A stretch of DNA of 64,000 bases, from positions 1,860,001 through 1,924,000 of the forward strand of contig OY969553.1 of the NCBI GenBank assembly GCA_963700925.1, written 5' to 3'. The notes under the pieces were generated by a model. That model did no database searches. It was given only the letters and a program-made list of their open reading frames with translations, and was not told the DNA's origin. Below are positions 16,604 to 24,204 of the stretch, one piece after another (the first letter of the stretch is position 1; each line of letters starts with the position of its first letter). The stretch comes from CAWJMD01 sp963700925 (GTDB taxonomy: Bacteria > Actinomycetota > Actinomycetes > Actinomycetales > CAWJMD01). Both the position numbers and the translations under genes were made by a program.

Positions 16604-18640
16604 TCAGGAACGGCGGTCGCGCTCTCCCAGGCGGGCCAGCATCGCGTTGTACTCGGCGAGGTCGGCGTCGCCGTCGCGGTCGGCGGCACGGTCGCTGCGG
16701 CGCGCCTCCCGGTCGTCGCTGCGCGACCACTGCATGGCGACCACCAGCGCGATCAGCAGGGTGGGCAGCTCGCCGATGCCCCAGGCGATGGAGCCGCCCG
16801 TCCGCTGGTCGGCGAGCGCGTCGATGCCCCACCCGAGCGACGAGAACCATGACGCCTCGAACAGTGCCTCCTGCGCGATGATCGCGACGCCGAAGAACGC
16901 GTGGAAGGCCATCGTGGCGAAGAGCAGCAGCAGCCGCAGCGGGTAGGCGATGCGCCGTGGCCCGGGGTCGACGCCGACGAGCCCGGACGCGAACAGGTAC
17001 CCCGCGAGCAGGAAGTGGATCATCATCAGCTCGTGCCCGAGGTGGGTGCGCAGGGCCTGCCCGAACAGCGGCGTGTAGTAGAAGACGATCATGCTCCCGG
17101 CGAAGATGATCGCCGCGATCACCGGGTGGGCGAGGAAGCCCATGGCGCGCGAGTCGACTACTCCCAGAAGCCATTCCCGGGGTCCGCGAGAGCCGTCGGC
17201 GCGCTTGCCCAGTGTCCGCATGGCGAGGGTCACGGGAGCACCGAACACCAGCAGCGGCGGTACGACCATGCTCAGCGACATGTGCTGCACCATGTGCACG
17301 CTGAACAGCGTGCGCCCGTAGACCGCGACGCCGCCGCACGTCACGTACAGCAGGGCAAGGCATCCGAGCACCCACAGGACGGTGCGGTGCACGGGCCAGC
17401 GGTCGCCTCGGCGCCGCATCGCTGCGACCCCGCGCAGATACGCGAACACCAGCACGGCGACCACCGCCACCCACAGCACGTCGGGCGTGGTCTCGGCGAT
17501 CAGGCGACCCGGGGTCAACGGTGGCGGGAGCGGCTGCCCTGTCAACAGCTCGGCCGGCGTGGGGACTGCCGACGCCTCATCGGGGACGGGAGTCGCGGTG
17601 CGCGACAACGCAACTGCGACACCGGCGGCCAGGCCCATCAGCACCAGCTCGGCTCCGAGCAGCCGCCAGAACGCCGCTCGACCGGCTGGCCCACTGATCT
17701 TCGGCAGCGTGTGCCGCCGGTGCCACCAGCCCGCCAGGCCCAGCGCCACCAGCAGCGCCGACTTCACCAGCACGAGCGCGCCGTACTGGGTGGCCAGCCC
17801 GTCCACAGAACCCACCCGCACCAGGCCGTTGACGATGCCCGAGAACGCGACCAGCGCGAACGCCCAGCCGGCGACGACCGAGTACCTCTGTGACAGCGGG
17901 ACGAGCTGCGGCGACAGCCGGCGGCTCAGCAGAGCGAGGGTGACCAGCCCGCCGACCCAGACCGTGACGCCGACCATGTGCATCCACCACGACGTGCCGG
18001 TGACCTCGTGGTACTCGGTGTTCGCGGCGTGACCGGTCAACGCGAGCGGCACGAGCGCGGCCGCTCCGGCGAGCACCGTCACCCCGGCCCCGACAGGACT
18101 TCGGACGGCCACCGCCAGCGTTGCCGCCGCCGCGGTCATCAGCGCGCAGATCATCACGTTGCGCCCGACCGGCAGTTGGAAGGCGTACTGCGACAAGGCA
18201 TCACCGAAGGAAGGGTCACTCGGTGCGATACCGGCGAAGTCGGCCCCGCCCAGCACCAGCACGCTGACCGCCGCGAGCGCCCACACCACGGCGGCGATGC
18301 GGCCGAGGCGCGCGGTCGCCGTCCAGCCCGCAGTGCCTGGCCGTACAGCCGTGGCAGCCAGGGCCATCGCCCCCAGAGCCACTGCGGCAGACAGGTCGTG
18401 GGTGAGCCGCGCAACCGGCAGGCCCCACCGCACCAGCGCGCCGGGGTCCTGCAGCACCGACGCCGCGGCGGCCCCGGTGAACAGCAGCCCAACCACGGTC
18501 GCGAGCAGCGCGGCCACGACGGCGAAGGCAGCGGCGCCGGTCGTCAGGCGGGCGAGCGCGCCGCCGACCGCGTCGTCAGGCTCGCCGGACGACGTCGGCG
18601 CGGGGGCCGGGGTGCCCTCGAGCGGGGCGGTGGAGCTCAT
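16604..18640 (-). CDS. CopD-CtaG fusion: copper import/cytochrome c oxidase assembly membrane protein
   Basis: A 678-residue integral membrane protein made of two domains. Residues ~30-350 are a CopD-type copper transport domain with about eight helices (HDLSAAVALGAMAL, HMVGVTVWVGGLV). Residues ~385-640 are a caa3-type CtaG domain (LFSVHMVQHMSLSMVVPPLLVFG, YYTPLFGQALRTHLGHELMMIHF) with the conserved His residues that handle copper for oxidase assembly. The tail is charged. This fusion is common in Actinobacteria. The ATG at 18640 overlaps the copC stop by four bases, so the two are co-translated. It probably supplies Cu to cytochrome oxidase. Confidence 0.92.
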   Translation of the reverse strand: MSSTAPLEGTPAPAPTSSGEPDDAVGGALARLTTGAAAFAVVAALLATVVGLLFTGAAAASVLQDPGALVRWGLPVARLTHDLSAAVALGAMALAATAVRPGTAGWTATARLGRIAAVVWALAAVSVLVLGGADFAGIAPSDPSFGDALSQYAFQLPVGRNVMICALMTAAAATLAVAVRSPVGAGVTVLAGAAALVPLALTGHAANTEYHEVTGTSWWMHMVGVTVWVGGLVTLALLSRRLSPQLVPLSQRYSVVAGWAFALVAFSGIVNGLVRVGSVDGLATQYGALVLVKSALLVALGLAGWWHRRHTLPKISGPAGRAAFWRLLGAELVLMGLAAGVAVALSRTATPVPDEASAVPTPAELLTGQPLPPPLTPGRLIAETTPDVLWVAVVAVLVFAYLRGVAAMRRRGDRWPVHRTVLWVLGCLALLYVTCGGVAVYGRTLFSVHMVQHMSLSMVVPPLLVFGAPVTLAMRTLGKRADGSRGPREWLLGVVDSRAMGFLAHPVIAAIIFAGSMIVFYYTPLFGQALRTHLGHELMMIHFLLAGYLFASGLVGVDPGPRRIAYPLRLLLLFATMAFHAFFGVAIIAQEALFEASWFSSLGWGIDALADQRTGGSIAWGIGELPTLLIALVVAMQWSRSDDREARRSDRAADRDGDADLAEYNAMLARLGERDRRS

Positions 18641-19068
18641 CCGCGGCGCCACCGCAGCACGGTCATCACGAGCACCGCCACCAAGGCCACCCCGAGCGCC
18701 ACGGTCACCAGCGTCCCCATTGAGCTGCCGGTCTCCACGGCGGGCTCGCGGCCTGGCTCCAGCACCGTGTAGCCGGTGCTGCCCTCGGCGCTGCCGACGA
18801 TGTACTGCACCTCGTACTGGCCGGGCCCGTCGTCGGGCACGGTCACCCGGAGGTCGCGACCCTCGGTCTGCACGGCAGGGTCGGTCACCTCACCGCCGGG
18901 CGCGGTCACCGTGGCGGTCGCGTCGTCCGGCACATCCTGCTCGAAGGTGAGCACCACCTCGGTGGGTCCGTCGGTGAGCTCCTCGCCGTTGCCGGGCACC
19001 ACCGACTGCAGCGACTGGTCCGACGCGGCGACTGGTGTCGTCGAGACTCGCGCCGGCCAGGGGTTCAC
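18637..19068 (-). CDS. degenerate CopC-like protein without recognisable signal peptide
   Basis: A 143-residue protein with a CopC-like beta-sandwich (SVVPGNGEELTDGPTEVVLTFEQDV... QYEVQYIVGSAEGSTGYTVLEPG) and a C-terminal transmembrane anchor (residues ~115-137). The GTG at 19068 is the earliest possible start, because an in-frame stop lies about 30 bases further upstream. The N-terminus VNPWPARVSTTPVAAS is too short and polar for a signal peptide, and both copper His positions (mature N-terminus and the DGHP motif) are lost. It is coupled to CopD-CtaG. It may be inactive, or need a different export or partner route. Confidence 0.7.
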   Translation of the reverse strand: MNPWPARVSTTPVAASDQSLQSVVPGNGEELTDGPTEVVLTFEQDVPDDATATVTAPGGEVTDPAVQTEGRDLRVTVPDDGPGQYEVQYIVGSAEGSTGYTVLEPGREPAVETGSSMGTLVTVALGVALVAVLVMTVLRWRRG

Positions 19069-19109
19069 GGGTCCAGGGTAGGTGTGGCTCCCCGTTCACG
19101 GCTTGCCGG

Positions 19110-19895
19110 TCACAGCCGCCGGTCGTCGAGCACCGGGAACGACCGGCGTGCGTGAGCGACCATCGACAGGTCGACGTCCACGACCAGGACCTGCTCGTCG
19201 GTGCCGGCCTCGGCGAGCACTTCGCCCATCGGCCCGACCACCTGGCTGTACCCGCCCATCTCGTGCCGTGCATGGGTGCCGACGGTGTTCACCGCGACGA
19301 CCACCTGCTGGTTCTCGATGGCGCGGGCTCGAGCGAGCAGGGTCCAGTGCGCCACCCGCGCCGCAGGCCACGCCGCGGGCACGAGCACCAGGTCGGCGCC
19401 TGCGTCGAGGAGGCCGCGGAACATCTCGGGGAACCGCAGGTCGTAGCACGTGGCCAGCCCGACGGTGGTCTCCACGCCATCGGCGGCCAACGAGGTAGTG
19501 ACCAGGTGCTCGCCCGGCTGCAGCAGCACCGGCTCACCGGCGCCGAACCCGAAGCGGTGCACCTTGCGGTAGGTCGCCTGCACCTCGCCGTCACCGTCCA
19601 GCAGTACCGAGGTGTTCCAGAGCAGGCCCGCCTCGTCGCGCTCGATCACCGAGCCGGCGTGCACCGCGGCACCGATCTCCCGCGCGGCCTCGGCGACGGC
19701 TTTGACAGTGGGCCCGTCGACCGGCTCGGCACGCTCCTGCCACTCGCGGTAGGCGAACCCGCCCGCCGACCAGAGCTCGGGCAGCACGACGAGGTCGGCG
19801 CCCTGCTGCTCGCGGACGATGCCGGCGACGCGGTCGATGCGCGCCGCGACGGGTTCGTCGTCGCCGTAACCGAGCTGCACCAGATGGATCTTCAC
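19110..19895 (-). CDS. carbon-nitrogen hydrolase (nitrilase superfamily)
   Basis: A 261-residue enzyme of the omega-amidase/Nit2-like branch. The catalytic triad motifs are complete: Glu in VVLPELWSAGG, Lys in YRKVHRFGF and Cys in GLATCYDLRFPEMFR. It hydrolyses amide or nitrile C-N bonds of small molecules; related enzymes deaminate alpha-keto acid amides. The GTG at 19895 begins the first beta-strand (VKIHLVQLGY); the much longer open frame upstream is antisense to the Nramp gene. It lies 41 bases upstream of the copC-ctaG pair and may be co-transcribed. Confidence 0.9.
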   Translation of the reverse strand: MKIHLVQLGYGDDEPVAARIDRVAGIVREQQGADLVVLPELWSAGGFAYREWQERAEPVDGPTVKAVAEAAREIGAAVHAGSVIERDEAGLLWNTSVLLDGDGEVQATYRKVHRFGFGAGEPVLLQPGEHLVTTSLAADGVETTVGLATCYDLRFPEMFRGLLDAGADLVLVPAAWPAARVAHWTLLARARAIENQQVVVAVNTVGTHARHEMGGYSQVVGPMGEVLAEAGTDEQVLVVDVDLSMVAHARRSFPVLDDRRL

Positions 19896-19997
19896 GCTGT
19901 TCAGCCTATGACGCGCGGACGGCGTTGACCCTGCACCTGCACCACCCCTAGCGTCGGGCCCCACTGTCCGGATTGTCGCGAGAGGTGGGTCGCCGTC

Positions 19998-21347
19998 GTG
20001 GTCACCGTCGAGCAAGAGCGCACGCCCCCGACCGGCTTCGGTGCCCGCGTACGCCAGGTCGGTCCGGGAATCCTCGCCGCCGCCGCCGGCGTCGGTGCAG
20101 GTGACCTGGTGGCCACGATGGTCGCCGGAGCCCAGTACGGCACCGTCCTGCTGTGGGCGGCCGTCCTCGGCACCGTCCTCAAGATCGCTCTGGCCGAGGG
20201 GGTCGGCCGTTGGCAGATCTGTTCCGGCGCAACGATGCTCGACGGCTGGCGGGTGCTCGGAAAGTGGGCGACCTGGTTCTTCGGTGCCTACATCATCATC
20301 TGGGGCTTCGTGTACGGAGCCACCGCGATGTCGGCGGTCGGACTGCCTCTCAACGCCCTGTTCGGCGGCCTGTCCGTGCGCTACTGGGCGATGATCGCCG
20401 GGGTCATCGGGCTCGCGCTGGTGTGGGTCCAGCGCTACGCCGTCTTCGAGAAGTTCATCTCGGTGCTCGTGGCGATCAAGTTCATCACCGTGGTCTCGGT
20501 CGCCGTGCTCGTCGGCGTCGACATCGGCGACCTCGCCAGCGGCATGGTTCCCCGGCTGCCCGAGGGCTCGACCATCTACGTGCTCGGGCTGATCGGCGGT
20601 GTCGGGGGCACGATCACGATGGCGGCCTACGGGTACTGGGTGAGCGCCAAGAAGTGGAACGGCGCCGGGTGGCTGCCGACGATGCGCCTCGACAACGCCG
20701 TCGGCTACGTGATGACCGGCATCTTCGTCGTGGCGATGCTGGTGGTCGGCGCCGGCATGCTGGCCGGCCAGGACCTGACCAAGGACGACACGGGGCTGCT
20801 CTCCCTCGGCACGCTCCTCGGCGATGAGTTCGGCGACTGGGCCCGCATCCTCTTCCTCGCGGGCTTCCTGGCCGTCACCAGCAGCTCGCTGCTCGGTGTG
20901 TGGAACGGGGTCAGCCTGCTGTTCACGGACTGGACGCGCGCGATCCGGCTGCCGCACGGGCGCACGGTGCCGGTCGGTCGCCTCCGCGACGAGGCCGGGG
21001 TGGACGCCGACGTCGCGGCGCTGGCCGAGATCGAGCGCAACGCGGTCTACCAGAGCGAGGTTGCCGAGCGCAGCACCCCGTTCCGCTTCTACCTGCTCTG
21101 GCTGACGATCCCGCCGATGGGCCTGCTGTTCTTCGACCAGCCCTTCGCCCTGACGCTCATCTACGGCGTGCTCGGAGCGGCGTTCATGCCGTTCCTCGGG
21201 ATCTCGCTCCTGCTGCTGCTCAACGGCCGGCGCATCGAGCCCGAGGGCAAGTCGGGCTGGCTGTCCAACGTGCTGCTGGCCGGCTCGAGCCTGCTGTTCG
21301 TCGCGATCCTCATCAACCAGGTCGTCACGTCCCTGCAAGACATCTGA
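19998..21347 (+). CDS. Nramp-family membrane transporter with non-canonical metal site
   Basis: A 449-residue protein with about eleven transmembrane helices, an Nramp/SLC11 homologue (VRQVGPGILAAAAGVGAGD in helix 1, KFITVVSVAVLVGVDIG, RLDNAVGYVMTGIFVVAML). The two motifs that coordinate divalent metal are altered: the helix 1 DPGN is replaced by GAGD, and the helix 6 MPH is replaced by GTITMAAYG. Canonical Mn/Fe transport is therefore doubtful, and another cation or solute is possible. The GTG start follows AGGTGGG. The downstream genes at 21360-23469 are close-packed and likely co-transcribed. Confidence 0.85.
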   Translation: MVTVEQERTPPTGFGARVRQVGPGILAAAAGVGAGDLVATMVAGAQYGTVLLWAAVLGTVLKIALAEGVGRWQICSGATMLDGWRVLGKWATWFFGAYIIIWGFVYGATAMSAVGLPLNALFGGLSVRYWAMIAGVIGLALVWVQRYAVFEKFISVLVAIKFITVVSVAVLVGVDIGDLASGMVPRLPEGSTIYVLGLIGGVGGTITMAAYGYWVSAKKWNGAGWLPTMRLDNAVGYVMTGIFVVAMLVVGAGMLAGQDLTKDDTGLLSLGTLLGDEFGDWARILFLAGFLAVTSSSLLGVWNGVSLLFTDWTRAIRLPHGRTVPVGRLRDEAGVDADVAALAEIERNAVYQSEVAERSTPFRFYLLWLTIPPMGLLFFDQPFALTLIYGVLGAAFMPFLGISLLLLLNGRRIEPEGKSGWLSNVLLAGSSLLFVAILINQVVTSLQDI

Positions 21348-21359
21348 GGGTGACACCCG

Positions 21360-21965
21360 ATGCTGGCTGACGAGCCGAGCGATCAGTCGGGCGACGCGTC
21401 CAGTGGCCGGCGCCTCGACCGACTGACCCCTGAGCGGCTCAGCGGCGAGCAGCAGGCGCTCTACGCGACCATCGCGGGCGGGCCGCGCGCCTCCGGGCCC
21501 CAGTTCTTCGCGCTGGCCGACGACGACGGCGCCCTGAACGGACCCTTCGAGGCCCTGTTGCTGAGCCCGGCCGTCGGCTCGGCGGTGCAGGAGCTCGGCG
21601 CCGCCGTCCGGTACCGATCGAGCCTGCCGAACCGCATGCTCGAGATGGCGACCCTCTTGGTTGCGGCGCACTGGGACTCGGCCTTCGAGGTGATGGCGCA
21701 CACCGCGCTCGGTCGTGCCGCGGGGCTCGACGACGACGACCTCGACGCCCTTCTCGACGGACGGACGCCCGACTCGGCCGACGCGGACGAAGCCGCTGCC
21801 TGCGCGACGGTGCGGTCACTTCTCGACGACGGCGACCTCTCCGACGAGGCCTACACCGCCGCTGTCGAGCGCCTCGGCGAACGGGCGGTGTTCGAGCTGT
21901 CGACGCTGGTCGGCTACTACGCCCTCCTGGCCCTGCAGCTTCGCGTGTTCAGGGTCGACGGGTGA
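21360..21965 (+). CDS. carboxymuconolactone decarboxylase-like (AhpD-fold) protein
   Basis: The 201-residue protein has a helical AhpD/CMD fold (GPFEALLLSPAVGSAVQELGAAVRYRSSLPNRMLEMATLLVAAHWDS, in part). The usual CxxC of peroxidase members is absent (ATLLVAAHWDSAFE replaces E-x-x-I-L-x-x-a-x-x-x-x-x-x-Y-E-w), as in many decarboxylase-like relatives. It starts 12 bases after the Nramp stop and overlaps the sulfurtransferase start by four bases. The substrate is unknown. Confidence 0.82.
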   Translation: MLADEPSDQSGDASSGRRLDRLTPERLSGEQQALYATIAGGPRASGPQFFALADDDGALNGPFEALLLSPAVGSAVQELGAAVRYRSSLPNRMLEMATLLVAAHWDSAFEVMAHTALGRAAGLDDDDLDALLDGRTPDSADADEAAACATVRSLLDDGDLSDEAYTAAVERLGERAVFELSTLVGYYALLALQLRVFRVDG

Positions 21966-22801
21966 CCGCAGGCAGCGCCCTGGTCGATGCCATGGAACTC
22001 GGGCGAGAGATGGCCGACGACCGCGACCTGCTGCTGCTCGACGTCCGCTGGACGCTGGCCGGTGCCGACCGCGAGGCGTATCGCGAAGCCCACCTCCCGG
22101 GCGCCGTCTTCGTGGACCTCGACGCCGACCTCGCAGGCCCGGCCGGTGACGGCGGACGGCACCCCCTGCCGTCAGCAGAGGCCTTCGGCTCGACCATGCG
22201 ACGGCTGGGCGTCGGGCGGGGGCGAGCGACGGTCGTGTACGACGCCGGTGGTGGCCCGCCCCTCGCGGCGGCCAGGGCGTGGTGGTGCCTGCGCTACTTC
22301 GGCCACGAGGCGGTGCGGGTGCTGGACGGAGGGCTCGAGGCATGGCGCACATCGGGTGGTGACGTGCAGTCGGGTGCGGTGGCGCCCATGCCGGACCCGT
22401 CGGCGCGCGCCGAGCGGGGAGGGATGCCCGTGCTGTCCGTTGACGACATCGGCAACGACCTCGAAGGGAGCGTGAGACTGCTCGATGTCCGTGCACCAGA
22501 ACGGTTCTCGGGCGCGACCGAGCCGATCGACCCCGTGGCGGGCCACATCCCGGGAGCGCTGAACCTCCCCGTCTCTGACGTCGTCGACGAGGGTGGACGG
22601 CTGCTGCGCCCAGACGACCTGCGCCACGCCTTCGACGCCGCCGGGGGCGAAGGCGACCGGGCCGCGTACTGCGGCTCGGGAGTCGCCGCCGCCGTGATGG
22701 TGCTGGCGCTGCACGAGGTCGGCACACGCGCCGCTCTGTACCCCGGCTCGTGGTCGGAGTGGATCCGCGACCCCGGCCGCCCCGTCGCCACGGGTTCGTG
22801 A
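21962..22801 (+). CDS. two-domain sulfurtransferase (thiosulfate/3-mercaptopyruvate type)
   Basis: A 279-residue tandem rhodanese. The N-terminal inactive rhodanese repeat (residues ~22-130, LLLLDVRWTLAGADREAY... YREAHLPGAVFVD) is followed by the catalytic repeat (~150-270) with the active-site loop YCGSGVAA, whose Cys carries the persulfide. CGSGVAA is closer to the thiosulfate/mercaptopyruvate sulfurtransferase loop than to Cdc25-like forms. GTG start with GTGA overlap to the previous gene, and GTGA overlap to the kinase gene downstream, so translation is chained. Confidence 0.9.
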   Translation: MTAGSALVDAMELGREMADDRDLLLLDVRWTLAGADREAYREAHLPGAVFVDLDADLAGPAGDGGRHPLPSAEAFGSTMRRLGVGRGRATVVYDAGGGPPLAAARAWWCLRYFGHEAVRVLDGGLEAWRTSGGDVQSGAVAPMPDPSARAERGGMPVLSVDDIGNDLEGSVRLLDVRAPERFSGATEPIDPVAGHIPGALNLPVSDVVDEGGRLLRPDDLRHAFDAAGGEGDRAAYCGSGVAAAVMVLALHEVGTRAALYPGSWSEWIRDPGRPVATGS

Positions 22802-23469
22802 CCGGCACCGGGCAACAGCCGCTGCGGTGCACGATCGACGAACTGGTCGACCGCGCAAGGCATCTCGCCGTCCCGGGTCGGCGCGCGCTGCTCGGCATCG
22901 CCGGTCCGCCGGGCGCGGGCAAGTCCACTCTGGCGGCGGCGCTCGCCGACCGGCTCGGGCGCGACGTCGCGGTCGTCGGCCTCGACGGCTTCCACCTGTC
23001 CGACGAGACGCTCTCGGCCTGGGGCCGCAGCGACCGCAAGGGCGCGCCGGACACCTTCGACGTCGCGGGGTACACCCACCTGCTGGCTCGCCTGAGGGAT
23101 CCGAGCGAGGACGTCGTCCACGTGCCGCACTTCGACCGCGTCACCGACCGCGTGGTCGGCAGCGCGGTGCCGGTGCCGCGCGAGGTGCCGCTGGTCGTGA
23201 CCGAAGGCAACTACCTGCTGCTGAACGCCCCCGGATGGGACCAGGTACGCGGGCTGCTGGACGAGTGCTGGTACCTCGACGTGGAGCAGACCCCGCGACA
23301 GCGCCGGCTGGTCGCACGTCACGTGCACTACGGGAAGGACCCCGAGCACGCGACGAGGTGGGTGCTCGAGTCCGACGAGCCCAACGCCCGGCTGGTCGAG
23401 GCCACGCGGCCCCGGGCCGACCTCGTCGTCGAGCTGGCCACGATCCCGGCAAAAGACCAAAGGGGTTGA
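22798..23469 (+). CDS. P-loop nucleoside/nucleotide kinase family protein (uridine-kinase-like)
   Basis: A 223-residue kinase with a Walker A motif GIAGPPGAGKST (residues ~34-45), a substrate motif VVGLDGFHLSD and a YGKDPEHATRWVLESDEPNA segment shared with FrcK/YggC- and PanK-like nucleoside/nucleotide kinase family proteins. It phosphorylates a small hydroxyl substrate using ATP; the actual substrate is not deducible. GTG start overlaps the sulfurtransferase stop. It is the last gene of the 19998-23469 unit and ends two bases before a GA microsatellite. Confidence 0.87.
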   Translation: MTGTGQQPLRCTIDELVDRARHLAVPGRRALLGIAGPPGAGKSTLAAALADRLGRDVAVVGLDGFHLSDETLSAWGRSDRKGAPDTFDVAGYTHLLARLRDPSEDVVHVPHFDRVTDRVVGSAVPVPREVPLVVTEGNYLLLNAPGWDQVRGLLDECWYLDVEQTPRQRRLVARHVHYGKDPEHATRWVLESDEPNARLVEATRPRADLVVELATIPAKDQRG

Positions 23470-23470
23470 C

Positions 23471-23517
<47 letters not shown>

Positions 23518-23526
23518 ACCGCCCGC

Positions 23527-23570
23527 AAGATAGTTGTAGAATGCATGCATGTGCGTGCTACATCTATCTT
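23527..23570. promoter_or_regulatory. long inverted repeat, probable MarR operator
   Basis: The arms AAGATAGTTGTAG (23527-23539) and CTACATCTATCTT (23558-23570) pair at 12 of 13 positions around an 18-base centre containing ATGCATGCAT. The repeat ends 10 bases before the marR ATG and overlaps the only AT-rich promoter-like DNA in the gap. Autoregulation by the MarR protein of the marR-MFS operon is the simplest reading. Confidence 0.75.
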
Positions 23571-23580
23571 TGAGGACGAC

Positions 23581-24204
23581 ATGACCTCCGACGCGACGAC
23601 GAGCCCTCTCGGGCAGGGTGTGGACTCAGGTGTGCACCGGCACGACGACCCCGCGATGCAGCGGTCGGCCGCCCTGAACCGGCACATCATCCAGCTGACC
23701 CGCACGATGCAGGCCATCAAGTCGCACGTCGCCGCGTCGGCCAGCGACGGCGTCTCGTGGGCCACCTACCTCCTGCTCCTGCACTTGACGACCGGCGGAC
23801 CTCAGCGCGCCAAGTCGCTGGCCGAGGCGATCTGCGTCGACCCGTCGACGGTGAGTCGCCAGGTCGACCAGCTGGTCAAGCTCGGTCTGGTCGAGCGACA
23901 GGCCGACCCCTCCGACGGCCGCGCGACCGTGCTGGCCGCCACCCCCGAGGGCTACGCCGTGCACCGTCGCATGCACGAGCGACGGGACGCGATGCTCACG
24001 GGCGTCATGAAGGAGTGGGAGGCCGCTGACGTCACCCAGCTGACCGACCTCCTCGGCCGCCTGGTCGGCGACCTCACCGAGGCCCTACCGGGCATCGTCG
24101 CCAGCATCGACGCGCGCACCGGAAGCCCGTTGACGTGGTCCTCGGCACCTGCACTGCACCCGTCCGGCGTCATCAACCCTTCTGTCACTAAGGATCTCGT
24201 ATGA
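23581..24204 (+). CDS. MarR family transcriptional regulator
   Basis: A 207-residue regulator with a ~40-residue N-terminal tail and a MarR winged-helix domain: recognition region AKSLAEAICVDPSTVSRQVDQLVKLGLVERQ (in part) and the wing DPSDGRATVLAATPEGYA. The ATG at 23581 follows GAGGA and the operator; the open frame starting upstream at 23545 lies within the operator. It overlaps the MFS gene by four bases (ATGA). Such pairs usually encode a repressor released by the compounds its efflux pump exports. Confidence 0.93.
   Translation: MTSDATTSPLGQGVDSGVHRHDDPAMQRSAALNRHIIQLTRTMQAIKSHVAASASDGVSWATYLLLLHLTTGGPQRAKSLAEAICVDPSTVSRQVDQLVKLGLVERQADPSDGRATVLAATPEGYAVHRRMHERRDAMLTGVMKEWEAADVTQLTDLLGRLVGDLTEALPGIVASIDARTGSPLTWSSAPALHPSGVINPSVTKDLV

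Noticed and set aside
19900..21701. Long minus-strand extension of the nitrilase frame through the Nramp gene
   Set aside because: Nitrilase homology starts at the GTG at 19895. The extension is antisense to a well-defined transporter.
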